The notes under the pieces were generated by a model, which searched no databases, was not told the origin of the DNA, and worked only from the letters and a program-made list of their open reading frames with translations. Shown in pieces: positions 16,504-25,149 of a stretch of 64,000 nucleotides of DNA. The DNA is taken from positions 62,001 through 126,000 of the forward strand of contig NZ_JAZAQL010000003.1 in NCBI RefSeq assembly GCF_037081675.1, read 5' to 3'. Position numbers and translations under genes: made by a program. The stretch's first letter is position 1; each line of letters opens with the position of its first letter. The DNA is from Halorubellus litoreus. Lineage in GTDB: Archaea > Halobacteriota > Halobacteria > Halobacteriales > Natrialbaceae.

Positions 16504-18197
16504 GACCGCGAGGGTTCGTCGCTGGACGCGCCCGGATGGTCGCCGTCGTCCTCGTCGTCGCTGCCGTCGTCGGCGGCATCGTCGTGGCGAGCGGCGCGCT
16601 CGGATTCGACTCGGAACCGCCGAGCCCCGAGATACAGTTCCGCGACGCGACCGAGGACGCCGGTATCGAGTACACCGACGAGGCGAGCGGTATCGGGAAC
16701 GGGAACGCGGGCGTGTTCGCCGCGGACGTGAACGACGACGGCTGGACGGACGTCCTCGCACTCGGCGGTGAACGACCGATGCTCTACGTGAACGAGAACG
16801 GGTCGTTCGCGCGCTCGGAGCGACTACCGGCTCTCGAGCGACCCTTCCGGAGTGCGGTGTTCTTCGACTACGACGGCGACGGCTGGACGGACCTGCTCCT
16901 GCTCGCCGAGGACGCGCCACCGGTCGCGCTCCACAACGACGAGGGCTCCTTCGAGCGAACGGACCTCGGCATCGGGAACCTCACGTATCCACAGGGCGCG
17001 ACCGTCGCCGACTTCGACGGCGACGGCGACCTCGACCTGTTCGTCTACCAGTCCGGCGACTGGGCGAACGGGAAACCCGCGGGGTACTTCGACGACACCG
17101 GGCACGTCGCGGACGACAACGGGAACCCGAACGTGCTGTTCGAGAACGTCGCCCCGAGCGAGTCCGACGACGACCGCCATCGGTTCGAGCGCGTCGAGAC
17201 AGCCGGCATCACGGGCGACACGTGGAGTCTCGCGGCGAGCTTCGTGGACCTGACCGGCGACGGCCGCCCCGACATCCACGTCGCCAACGACTACAACAAC
17301 GACACCGTCTACGTGAACCAGGGGGACGGGACGTTCGAACGGCGACTGCTCGGCGGCGCGACGGCGCGGAACGGGATGGCGTCGGAGGTCGCGGACGTGA
17401 ACGGCGACGGCCGCCCGGACGTGTTCGTGTCGAACATCTACCTCCCGATATCGCAGGAGAACATGTCCGCGGAGCGCTACGAGCGCTACGAGCGCCTGTT
17501 CGAGTTCGTCATCCACTCCGAACGGACGAAGGGGAACACGCTCCTCGTCAACCAGGGCGACGGCCGGTTCGGAGATCGCGCCGACGCGTACGGCGTCCGA
17601 CGCGGTGGCTGGGGGTGGGCGGCGAGCCTCACCGACTTCGACAACGACGGCGACCGCGACCTCTGGCAGGCCACCCAGCACGTCCTCCGCATCGACCCCG
17701 AGGACCCACGCTACACGTACGCGATGCTCTGGGAGCGAGAGGGGTCGTCTTTCCGGTCCAGGGACGCGAGCGAGCGCGGCGTCGCCGAACGGAACGGCCG
17801 CGGGATGGTGAGTATCGACTACGACAACGACGGCGACCGGGACGTCGTCGCCGCGACGTACGGCGGCCCCGTCACGGTCTACGAGAACACCGTCGCGGGC
17901 GGGAACAGCGTCGCGTTCGAGGTCGTCGACGACGACGGTGCGACGGCGCTCGGCGCGGTCGTCACCGTCTCGGCGAACGGCGAGGAGACGGTCGTCCACC
18001 AGACCGCGAACGTCGACTACCTCTCGCAGGAACCCCGCGTCGAGCACGTCGGGCTCGGCTCGGCGACGACCGTGACCATCACCGTCGAATGGCCGGACGG
18101 GACGACGCGGACGTTCGAGGACGTGCCCGCGAACGCACGCCTCCGCGTCTCCAAGGACGGCATCACGGTGGTCGCGACGTACGACCGCGGCCCGTAG
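16500..18197 (+). CDS. CRTAC1-family protein: FG-GAP/VCBS propeller plus ASPIC/UnbV domain
   Basis: A 565-residue protein with an N-terminal hydrophobic segment (residues about 13-36, MVAVVLVVAAVVGGIVVAS) that anchors or exports it. At least five FG-GAP blades follow, each with a DxDxDGxxD calcium loop (DVNDDGWTDVLAL, DYDGDGWTDLLLL, DFDGDGDLDLFVY, DVNGDGRPDVFVS, DYDNDGDRDVVAA). The C-terminal ASPIC/UnbV domain ends with VEWPDGTTRTFEDVPANARL. Such proteins are extracellular, calcium-stabilised propellers of unclear function, probably carbohydrate or matrix binding. Translational coupling to the DyP-like lipoprotein suggests that the two work as a pair at the cell surface. Confidence 0.92.
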   Translation: MRPRGFVAGRARMVAVVLVVAAVVGGIVVASGALGFDSEPPSPEIQFRDATEDAGIEYTDEASGIGNGNAGVFAADVNDDGWTDVLALGGERPMLYVNENGSFARSERLPALERPFRSAVFFDYDGDGWTDLLLLAEDAPPVALHNDEGSFERTDLGIGNLTYPQGATVADFDGDGDLDLFVYQSGDWANGKPAGYFDDTGHVADDNGNPNVLFENVAPSESDDDRHRFERVETAGITGDTWSLAASFVDLTGDGRPDIHVANDYNNDTVYVNQGDGTFERRLLGGATARNGMASEVADVNGDGRPDVFVSNIYLPISQENMSAERYERYERLFEFVIHSERTKGNTLLVNQGDGRFGDRADAYGVRRGGWGWAASLTDFDNDGDRDLWQATQHVLRIDPEDPRYTYAMLWEREGSSFRSRDASERGVAERNGRGMVSIDYDNDGDRDVVAATYGGPVTVYENTVAGGNSVAFEVVDDDGATALGAVVTVSANGEETVVHQTANVDYLSQEPRVEHVGLGSATTVTITVEWPDGTTRTFEDVPANARLRVSKDGITVVATYDRGP

Positions 18198-18453
18198 CAG
18201 CCACCCCCGCTCGCCCTACGATTCGCTTCTTCGCGCGCCATTTCGACGAGACCCCAGCGCCAGCAACGTCCCTGCTGCGACCGCCGACGTCCGCGCGCTA
18301 ACAGTCAGGAGACGATTTTGTTCGAGCCAACAAAGAGAATCGCGCGCAATCTATCCCACTCGTGTCGGTCGGTTCGACCGCTGCCTATCGGTCTTCTAGT
18401 ACGACCAGTTCGAGGATACGTTCGGCGTGTGCAGGCCCGGTCGTGGTATTGAG

Positions 18454-18477
18454 GGAACGGAATGACTATGGTTCCCA
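18454..18477. promoter_or_regulatory. Inverted repeat upstream of the TrmB-type regulator
   Basis: GGGAAC and GTTCCC, separated by about 12 bases, lie roughly 17-40 bases before the regulator start at 18494. No strong TATA box is visible nearby. It could be an autoregulatory operator, since TrmB proteins often control their own gene; this is inference only. Confidence 0.3.
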
Positions 18478-18493
18478 CCACACAAGCGAGACC

Positions 18494-19714
18494 ATGGAAT
18501 CGGAGGAAATGCAGGACGCGCTCGAACGCGCCGGCCTGACGTCGTACCAGGCCGACGCCTATCTCACACTCCTGGACCTCGGGATCGCTCCCGCGGTCGA
18601 CGTCGCCAAGCGATCGTCCGTTCCGATGTCCCAGATCTACAAGGTGCTCGACGACCTCGAGGACGAGGGGTACGTCGAGACCATCGACCGCGAGCAACTG
18701 CACGCGCGACCACGCGACCCGGTCGACGTCCTCAACAACCTTCGGAGCTACAGCGAGGTGTTGAAGGATACGGCCGACGAGATAGAGGACCGGTGGAAGG
18801 AACCGCATCAGACCGACCACCAGATGAGCGTCGTCAAGCACCAGTCGACGATACACGACCGCGTCCGGTCCTCCATCGCCGAAGCCGACCACGCCATCGA
18901 ACTGGCCGCGACCATCGACCAGGTCGAGTCGCTGCTCCCCGCGCTCCGGGACGCCCACGACGACGGCATCATCGTTCGGTTATCGGTGTACAATCACTCC
19001 GCGTCGACGAACGTCCTGGACGAGCTCGACCTCGACGGCGCGGCGCTCGAGGTCCGCGAATGCGAGATACCGGGACCGTTCCTCGCCGTCGTCGACAGGC
19101 GGCACACGTACTTCGCGCCGAACGACCGGAGTCGCGACCCCTACGGCGTCATCGTCAACGACGACATCCTCTCCTTCATCTTCCACTGGTACTTCCAGAC
19201 GTGCCTCTGGGCGGTCCAACCGCAGGTTCACACGACGCGCGACGGGCCGCTGCCGTACATCAGTATCGAGGAGTTCATCCAGGACTTCATCGAGCTGTAC
19301 TGGGACGGGGTCGGCATCCACGTCGTCGCACACGGCTGGGACAACAACGAGGAGCGGATGCGGACGGTCAGTGGCCCGGTGACGAACATCTCCTACACGG
19401 GGTCGGAGTTCGACACGGAGACGCCCTCACTCGAGCAGCTCGCCGGGTTCGCGACCGTGGAACTCCAGACCGAGCACGGCTCGTACTCCATCGGTGGCTG
19501 GGGCGCGGTCTTCGAGGACATGGAGGTGCACGAACTCGTCGTCGCGGACCTCCACCTGCCGAATCCGGTCGATGGCGGTCCGGTCGACGACGTCGAGTCG
19601 GGGGGGTCCGGCCCGCAGTCGGCGGACGCGGACTCGCCATCTGGCGACGGAGCTGGAACGGGACGTGTCGAGGACTCGGGCACGACGTCCTCGGAGGGCT
19701 CGCGGACGAACTGA
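18494..19714 (+). CDS. TrmB-family sugar-sensing transcriptional regulator
   Basis: A 406-residue regulator. Residues 1-80 form the TrmB winged helix (LERAGLTSYQADAYLTLLDLG, SQIYKVLDDLEDEGYVE). A coiled segment (about 75-105) follows, then the TrmB effector domain (VKHQSTIHDRVRSSIAEADHAIELAA and onward) and the C-terminal TrmB sugar-binding beta barrel (about 250-360). The last 40 residues are a Ser/Gly/Asp-rich tail. The start at 18494 places the helix-turn-helix at the N-terminus as in the family. TrmB proteins repress or activate sugar-uptake and glycolytic genes, so this is the best candidate controller of the glucan genes around it. Confidence 0.9.
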   Translation: MESEEMQDALERAGLTSYQADAYLTLLDLGIAPAVDVAKRSSVPMSQIYKVLDDLEDEGYVETIDREQLHARPRDPVDVLNNLRSYSEVLKDTADEIEDRWKEPHQTDHQMSVVKHQSTIHDRVRSSIAEADHAIELAATIDQVESLLPALRDAHDDGIIVRLSVYNHSASTNVLDELDLDGAALEVRECEIPGPFLAVVDRRHTYFAPNDRSRDPYGVIVNDDILSFIFHWYFQTCLWAVQPQVHTTRDGPLPYISIEEFIQDFIELYWDGVGIHVVAHGWDNNEERMRTVSGPVTNISYTGSEFDTETPSLEQLAGFATVELQTEHGSYSIGGWGAVFEDMEVHELVVADLHLPNPVDGGPVDDVESGGSGPQSADADSPSGDGAGTGRVEDSGTTSSEGSRTN

Positions 19715-19744
19715 CGCCGAGTGAAGATAACACCGCTAACAGTG

Positions 19745-20395
19745 TTATTCGTCCTGTCGCGGGTCCGACGATGACTCGCAGTCGCAGCCGCCTCGCCGAA
19801 GCAGCTCGACGACGCCGTACTGCGCCTGACAGTCCCGACAGAGGACGTTCACCTCGACGAACAGGTGGAAGTCCCCGAGCGTGATCCGGTCGGCGCGCCG
19901 GAGTCCGGCGAGGTCCGACTCGACCACCGACTGGACGCGCGACAGCAGTCGTTCGACCGTCTCGGTCGTGTTCTCCACTCGCTTCTCCGGCGACGTCGAC
20001 TCGTGTTCCGCGCCGCGGACGTCCTTGAGATACGAGCGGATGGCCTGATACGTGACGAAGTCCGCCTCGAGCTGGTCGACGTCCACGCCCTCCCGCTCCA
20101 GTCGCCCCCTGGCCTCGACCCGACCGCCCGCACTCGCCTCCTCGTCGGTGAGCAACCGATAGAGGTTGTCGACCTCGCCGTCGATGACGGACGCCCCCGC
20201 CGACCGTAACGCCAACTCGAGTAACGTGGTGTTGAACGCGTCCGCGAGGTCCCGGAGGCTCGTTCGCTCGCCGCTCTCGCCCGTCCACCGCGCCTCCAGT
20301 TCCGCCCCGTACCCCGGGTCGAAGTCGTACGACTCCAGGAGCCGCCCCACCTTCGTCGACGGCGTCCCCTCGTCCTCGTCGTCCGTCTCGTCCAT
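19745..20395 (-). CDS. rdfA: Rod-determining factor RdfA family protein (copy 1)
   Basis: A 216-residue haloarchaeal protein. The recognised layout is an acidic N-terminus, the KVGRLLESYDFDPGYGAELEARW opening, an HTH-like stretch with TSLRDLADAFNTTLL, a helical middle, and a C-terminal metal-binding finger with Cys186, Cys189, Cys204 and Cys206 (LCRDCQ...GGCDCE). The family name comes from Haloferax volcanii, where it influences rod versus disk cell shape. The start at 20395 has a TATA-like box (ATAAAA at 20420-20425) about 25 bases upstream. It is transcribed divergently from the SMC-related gene at 20554, sharing a 158-base promoter region. Confidence 0.85.
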   Translation of the reverse strand: MDETDDEDEGTPSTKVGRLLESYDFDPGYGAELEARWTGESGERTSLRDLADAFNTTLLELALRSAGASVIDGEVDNLYRLLTDEEASAGGRVEARGRLEREGVDVDQLEADFVTYQAIRSYLKDVRGAEHESTSPEKRVENTTETVERLLSRVQSVVESDLAGLRRADRITLGDFHLFVEVNVLCRDCQAQYGVVELLRRGGCDCESSSDPRQDE

Positions 20396-20417
20396 ACGGA
20401 ACCGTACGCGAGCGACC

Positions 20418-20428
20418 GCATAAAACCG
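20418..20428 (-). promoter_or_regulatory. TATA-like box of rdfA copy 1
   Basis: The complement of GCATAAAACCG gives CGGTTTTATGC, a good TATA box 23-33 bases before the ATG at 20395. The transcript would be leaderless. Confidence 0.5.
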
Positions 20429-20521
20429 TTCGTCCACGGCTCGACGTCGATTCGCCGACCCACGGCTGACGGCCCGGCGTATCGAGTCCACCGCCGCGAT
20501 GGTGCCGACCTCGGGTGCAAC

Positions 20522-20532
20522 GTTTTTTATAG
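20522..20532 (+). promoter_or_regulatory. TATA-like box of SMC-related gene 1
   Basis: GTTTTTTATAG lies 22-32 bases before the ATG at 20554. The spacing fits a leaderless transcript and fixes the start codon. Together with the divergent box at 20418-20428 it makes a compact bidirectional promoter for the rdfA/SMC pair. Confidence 0.5.
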
Positions 20533-20553
20533 CCTCGTGAACACCATGGGTAC

Positions 20554-22515
20554 ATGAAAGCGAACGTAGCGTCGGGTGCGACTGCCCGCGTTTCCGCCTC
20601 GAACGTCGGTGGCATCGACGAGACCACCGTCGACCTCCCGCCTGGCGTCACCGTGCTCAGCGGGAAGAACGCCACGAACCGGACGTCGTTCCTCCAATCG
20701 ATCATGGCGGCGATGGGGAGTCATCGAGCGACACTGAAAGGCGACGCGGACGCCGGGTCGGTCGAGCTCGAGTTCGACGGCGTGACGGCGACGCGGACGC
20801 TCGAACGAGCGGACGGCACCGTCACCTACAGCGGCGACCCGTACCTCGACGACCCGACGGTCGCGGACCTGTTCGCATTCCTGCTGGAGAGCAGCGAGGC
20901 GCGGCAGGCGGTCGCGCGCGGCGACGACCTCCTCGACATCATCATGCGGCCCGTCGACGTCGACGAACTCACGCGCGAGATCGAACGGCTCGAAGCCGAG
21001 AAGGCCGACATCAACGACGAGCTCGCAGACCTCGACTCGCGGAAGCGCGAACTCCCGGAGCTCGAGGCGCGCCGCGAGGACCTCCGCGAGGAGATCGGGG
21101 ACGTGGAGGACGCGCTCGAAGCGAAGGAAGCCGAGATCGACGCGTCGAATCGGGACCTCGAGGAGAGTCGCGAGGACCAGCAGCGGTTACAGGAGAAGCT
21201 CGAGGCGCTCAGCGAGACGCGCGGCGAGCTGGAGTCCATCCGGCGCGACATCGACACGAAGACCGAGAGCGTGTCGTCGCTCAAACGGCAGCGTCGCGAG
21301 TTGGAGGAAGTCCTCGAGGAGTTGCCGGACGCGCCGATGGACGAGCACGCGGCGCTGGAGGACGAGGTCGCGTCGTTACGCGAGCAGAAACGTCGATTGA
21401 ACGGGGAGGTATCCGAGTTACAGAGCGTCATCCAGTTCAACGAGGACATGCTCTCGGAGGCGAACGACGAACTCCTCGGAGCGCTCGCGGGCGGCGACAC
21501 CGACGCGGGCGACGACGCGGTCACGGACCAGTTGCTCGCGTCGGAGTCCGGTAGCGTGGCGTGTTGGACGTGCGGGACGACCGTCGACCGCGAGCAGATA
21601 GAGTCGACGCTCGAAACCCTTCGAGCGACGCGGGAGGCGAAGATGAGCGACATCTCGGCGGTCGAGGCCGACCTGGAGGAGGTCCAGTCCGCTCGGCGAG
21701 AGGCGAAGCGCAAACAGGAGAACCGCGAGCAGACGCGCTCGAAGGTCGACGACATCGACGCCGAGATCGACCGTCACCAGTCCGCTATCGAGTCGCTGCA
21801 GAACGAGCGCGACGAGTTACAGGCCGAGATCGAGTCGCTACAGGACGACGTCGACGAGTTGGAGTCCGCGGACTTCGGGGACGTCCTGGAGCTCCATCGG
21901 GAGGCGAACGAACTCGAGTTCGAACTGCAGCAACTGGAAGCGGACCTGGAGTCGGTGAACGACGAGATCGAGACGATAGAGGCGGAGTTGGAGCGTGCGG
22001 ACGAGCTCAGGGACCGACGGGAGGAACTGCTCGACGAGTTGACCGAGGTTCGGACGCGGATCGACCGGCTCGAAGCGGACGCCGTGGACGCGTTCAACGA
22101 GCACATGGACGCGATACTGGACGTCCTCGGGTACGAGAACCTCGAACGCATCTGGATCGAGCGATTGGAGCGAACGGTCCGGGAGGGACGAGAGAAGGTG
22201 GAGCGGACGGTCTTCGAGTTGCACGTCGTCCGAACGACGGAGAACGGGACGGCGTACGAGGACACCATCGAGCACCTCAGTGAGAGCGAGCGCGAGGTGA
22301 CGGGACTCATCTTCGCGCTCGCCGGCTACCTCGTGCACGACGTCCACGAGACGGTGCCGTTCATGCTCCTGGACTCGCTCGAGGCCATCGACTCGAATCG
22401 GATCGCGTCGCTCGTCGAGTACTTCTCGGCGTTCCCGGAGTACCTCGTCGTCGCGCTCCTCCCCGAGGACGCGCAGGCGCTCAGCGACGACTACAGTCGC
22501 GTCACCGAGATCTGA
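20554..22515 (+). CDS. Archaea-specific SMC-related protein (Rad50-like), copy 1
   Basis: A 653-residue chromosome-structure type ATPase. Walker A is GKNATNRTS (residues 37-45). Residues about 140-560 are coiled coil, interrupted in the middle by CWTC (Cys337, Cys340), the CxxC zinc hook that dimerises Rad50. The C-terminal head has the signature LSESEREVTGLIFALAGY and Walker B FMLLDSLEAID (Asp607). The residue after the Walker B Asp is Ser, not the usual catalytic Glu; a Glu stands three residues after the Asp. It is shorter than Rad50 or SMC (about 850-1200 residues), as expected for this archaeal family. It pairs with the divergent rdfA at 19745-20395. Confidence 0.9.
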   Translation: MKANVASGATARVSASNVGGIDETTVDLPPGVTVLSGKNATNRTSFLQSIMAAMGSHRATLKGDADAGSVELEFDGVTATRTLERADGTVTYSGDPYLDDPTVADLFAFLLESSEARQAVARGDDLLDIIMRPVDVDELTREIERLEAEKADINDELADLDSRKRELPELEARREDLREEIGDVEDALEAKEAEIDASNRDLEESREDQQRLQEKLEALSETRGELESIRRDIDTKTESVSSLKRQRRELEEVLEELPDAPMDEHAALEDEVASLREQKRRLNGEVSELQSVIQFNEDMLSEANDELLGALAGGDTDAGDDAVTDQLLASESGSVACWTCGTTVDREQIESTLETLRATREAKMSDISAVEADLEEVQSARREAKRKQENREQTRSKVDDIDAEIDRHQSAIESLQNERDELQAEIESLQDDVDELESADFGDVLELHREANELEFELQQLEADLESVNDEIETIEAELERADELRDRREELLDELTEVRTRIDRLEADAVDAFNEHMDAILDVLGYENLERIWIERLERTVREGREKVERTVFELHVVRTTENGTAYEDTIEHLSESEREVTGLIFALAGYLVHDVHETVPFMLLDSLEAIDSNRIASLVEYFSAFPEYLVVALLPEDAQALSDDYSRVTEI

Positions 22516-22550
22516 ATCGGTCGCGGCCCGCTTCGCGTTCCCCGAGTTCA

Positions 22551-22564
22551 CCACGCTAGCGTGG
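22551..22564. promoter_or_regulatory. Perfect 14-bp palindrome between SMC gene 1 and the small gene
   Basis: CCACGCTAGCGTGG is exactly self-complementary. It lies 36 bases after the SMC stop and 49 bases before the next ATG, and a short T run (GTTTT, 22574-22578) follows. It could be a transcription terminator hairpin for the SMC gene or an operator for the small gene at 22613. Confidence 0.35.
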
Positions 22565-22612
22565 CGACCCGACTCGTTTTCGGGCTCGGGCCCGTATCTG
22601 TCTCGTAGTACG

Positions 22613-22870
22613 ATGCCTCACGACCGCATTCACGCTCGCGAACCGACGCATCACGTCGACCGGTGGACGCGTGGTATCGTCCGAACGGTCGAGGAACGCG
22701 ATGGGCACTGCGTCGTCGTCGTCGAACCCGAGAGCGGCGGGGACCGGGACGTGGTCGAACTCGTCGTCACGCTCGCGGTCCGCGACCTCTTCCTCGGACG
22801 GCTCGACCTCGAAGACGACGACTCACCGGTCGGGGAGACGGTATGGTTCCGCAAGCACGGCGGGACGTGA
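22613..22870 (+). CDS. Small conserved-looking haloarchaeal protein of unknown function
   Basis: An 85-residue protein with alternating hydrophobic and charged strands (GIVRTVEERDGHCVVVVEP, VVELVVTLAVRDLFLGRLD) ending in GETVWFRKHGG, which suggests a small beta-barrel. I have a weak memory of a haloarchaeal domain of unknown function with this RDLFL...VWFRK ending but cannot confirm it. It is coding-like (acidic, haloarchaeal amino-acid use) and sits between the two convergent SMC-related genes, so it may belong to that module. Confidence 0.6.
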   Translation: MPHDRIHAREPTHHVDRWTRGIVRTVEERDGHCVVVVEPESGGDRDVVELVVTLAVRDLFLGRLDLEDDDSPVGETVWFRKHGGT

Positions 22871-22902
22871 GTGGGCGTCGGACTCATGGTTCGCTACTGG
22901 TT

Positions 22903-22962
22903 GCAGTACGCCTCACCGCAGTACGACTCAGCGTAGGACGCCTCAGCGTAGGACGCCTCACC
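22903..22962. repeat. 15-bp tandem repeat, four copies
   Basis: Four adjacent 15-base units occupy 22903-22917, 22918-22932, 22933-22947 and 22948-22962. The consensus is G(C/T)A(G)(T/G)ACGCCTCA(C/G)C: copies 1 and 2 begin GCAGTACG, copies 3 and 4 begin GTAGGACG. The array lies in the 3' flank of the small gene, between the two convergent SMC-related genes. The length is a multiple of three, but no convincing gene spans it on either strand. Confidence 0.75.
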
Positions 22963-23171
22963 GAGCGTCGATGGTGATGCGCTCGAGGCGACCCGACAGC
23001 CGATTATATCAGATTTTATTGTATGAAGGATTAAATATATTAATGCGTGTCCCGTTGGCGAGGCGCTGGGAGAGGAGCCGTTCCTCGACGGGGCGAGCGA
23101 GACGCTACCGGTCCGGCATCGAACGGTTCGAATCCGCACTGGAACGGAGCAGAATCCGGAGACCTGCGACG
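22963..23171. other. Intergenic stretch with an AT-rich block between convergent genes
   Basis: Bases about 23000-23045 are strikingly AT-rich for this GC-rich chromosome (for example TTATATCAGATTTTATTG and GGATTAAATATATTAATG). The block lies downstream of both the small gene and SMC-related gene 2, so it could provide T-rich archaeal termination in both directions, or be a protein-bound or foreign segment. No gene was found. Confidence 0.4.
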
Positions 23172-25133
23172 TCAGATCTCGTGGACGACTTCGTGCTGAA
23201 CGTCCACGGCCGCTGCGTCCTCCGGCAGGAGCGCGACCACGAGGTGGTCCGGGTAGTCAGCGAAGTACTCGACGAGTCGGCCGATGCGTTCGGCGTCGAT
23301 GGCTTCGAGCGAGTCCAGGAGCATCACTGGCACGGTCTCGTGAACGTCGTGCACGAGGTACCCGGCGAGCGCGAAGACGAGTCCGACGACCTCGCGCTCG
23401 CTCTCGCTGAGCGTTTCGACCGTCCCCTCGTACGCCGTCCCGTCCTCGGTCTCCCGGACGATGTGGAGCTCGAAGAAGCTCTCGAGCGCCTTCCGACGGC
23501 CGTCGCGCGTCTCCCGCGTCTGCCGTTCGATCCACACGCGAGCGAGGTTCTCGTACTCCAGGACGTCGAGCACGTCCGCCATGTGCTCGTTGAACGCGTC
23601 GACGGCATCGTCCTCGAGCCGGTCGATGCGATTCCGGAGGTCCTGGAGCTCCGAGACAACTTGCTCGCGTCGCTGAGCGTACTCCTCGCGTTCGTCCAGC
23701 AGCGACTCGACCTCCGCGAGCTCCTCCTCGACCGACGCAAGCTGACGGTTGCGTTGTTCGAGCTCCAACTCCACCTTGTTCGCTTCCTTGTGAAGGTCGA
23801 GGAGTTCGCTGTAGTCCGACGACTGTTGGGCCTCCACGGCGTCTTCGAGTTCCGCGATCTCGTCGTGGAGAGTCGCCTTGCGGTCCTCCAGTTCCGAGAT
23901 CCGCGTTCGTTTCCGGTCGATCTCCGCGTCGATCTCCGCGAGGCGCTCGTTCAGGTCGTCGAGTTCCTGCTCGGCGCTCTCGAGCGACGACACCCGCTCC
24001 TGGAGGTCGTCGATCTCCGATTCGAGGGACTGCCGCTCGCCGAACTTGTCCTGCCGGTACGACCGCAGTCGTTCGAGCGTCTCCTCGATGTCCTCCTCGG
24101 CGACGTCCGACCCGCACGTCCAGCAGACCACCGTCTCCTCCGCGACGAGCTGGTCGGTGAGCGGCCCGTCCGCCGGCGCTGAGTCACCCTCGTCGTCCCT
24201 GAGGACGCTCGCGATCTCCGTGTCGGTGCCCTCGAGCATGTTCTCGTTGAACTGGATGATGCTCTGCAGTTCACTCATCTGCGACGTCACCCGGCGTTGT
24301 CGGTCACGGAGGTCCTTGAGTTCGCTCCGCAGCGAAGCGAGGTCCGTGTCGGGGTCGACGGCGATCGATTCGCGCTGCTCTCGTTTCGCCTCGCGCTCCG
24401 CTTCCAGCGACTCTATCGTCTCGTTCAGCGTCTCGAGTTCGAACCGGAGTTCTTCGAGTTCGGACCGCTTGTCGGTCAGCGAGTCGAGGTCGCGTTCCAC
24501 GGTTTCGTCCGATTCCCGGTCCGTCTCCAGGTCCGCGTCGGTCGCCTCGATCTCCGCTTCGAGGTCCTCGAGTCGATCCTCGGCGTCCGCGACCAGGGAT
24601 TCGAGTTCGGACTTGCGGTCACGTAACTCGGCTTCCTCCCGTTGGCGGTCGTCGATGCGTTCGAGTTGCTCGTCGATCTGGCGTTTGGTCGCCTGCAATC
24701 GTTCTATCTCGGCTTCGATCTCGACGGTATCGATCGGTCGCGTGATTATCTCGTGGAGGTTGTCGCCGCGTGCGACCGCCTGCCGTGCCTCGTTGTCCTC
24801 GTGGAGGAACGCGAACAGGTCGGCGAGTTCCGGGTCGTCGAGGTAGCCGTCGTCGAGCGCGGTGACGGTCCCGTTCCGGCGTTCAAATCGACGTTCGACG
24901 ACGGTGTCGCCGACCGCGAGTTCGACGCGGCCGGCGTCGGAGTCGCCCTTGAGCGTGTACTGGTCGCTTCCCATCGACGCCATCACGGCTTTCAGGAAGG
25001 ACGTCCTGTTGGTGGCGTTCCGGCCTTCGAGGACCGTGACACCGGGTTCGAGTCGAACGCTTGTGGTGTCGATGCCGCCGACGTTCTCGACTGACAGCGA
25101 CAAGGGCGCGGCGAGTGATTCAGTCGATTCCAT
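23172..25133 (-). CDS. Archaea-specific SMC-related protein (Rad50-like), copy 2
   Basis: A 653-residue paralogue of the protein at 20554-22515, with the same length and the same motif numbering. Walker A is GRNATNRTS (residues 37-45), the zinc-hook CWTC uses Cys337 and Cys340, the signature is LSESEREVVGLVFALAGY and Walker B is VMLLDSLEAID (Asp607), again with Ser after the Walker B Asp. The heads are clearly similar (RQAVARGD, YLDDPxxADLFAFL), whereas the coiled coils have diverged, so the duplication is old. A TATA-like box (TTAGTATAGA on the minus strand, about 25150-25160) lies just upstream. The RdfA-family gene at 25253-25846 precedes it on the same strand. Confidence 0.9.
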   Translation of the reverse strand: MESTESLAAPLSLSVENVGGIDTTSVRLEPGVTVLEGRNATNRTSFLKAVMASMGSDQYTLKGDSDAGRVELAVGDTVVERRFERRNGTVTALDDGYLDDPELADLFAFLHEDNEARQAVARGDNLHEIITRPIDTVEIEAEIERLQATKRQIDEQLERIDDRQREEAELRDRKSELESLVADAEDRLEDLEAEIEATDADLETDRESDETVERDLDSLTDKRSELEELRFELETLNETIESLEAEREAKREQRESIAVDPDTDLASLRSELKDLRDRQRRVTSQMSELQSIIQFNENMLEGTDTEIASVLRDDEGDSAPADGPLTDQLVAEETVVCWTCGSDVAEEDIEETLERLRSYRQDKFGERQSLESEIDDLQERVSSLESAEQELDDLNERLAEIDAEIDRKRTRISELEDRKATLHDEIAELEDAVEAQQSSDYSELLDLHKEANKVELELEQRNRQLASVEEELAEVESLLDEREEYAQRREQVVSELQDLRNRIDRLEDDAVDAFNEHMADVLDVLEYENLARVWIERQTRETRDGRRKALESFFELHIVRETEDGTAYEGTVETLSESEREVVGLVFALAGYLVHDVHETVPVMLLDSLEAIDAERIGRLVEYFADYPDHLVVALLPEDAAAVDVQHEVVHEI

Positions 25134-25149
25134 GCATCCATCTTGTCAA

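Noticed and set aside
22894..23139. 81-codon minus-strand frame translating the 15-bp repeat as an EASYA-type peptide
   Set aside because: It consists mostly of the tandem repeat and the AT-rich block, with no promoter or recognisable protein; better explained as a non-coding repeat.
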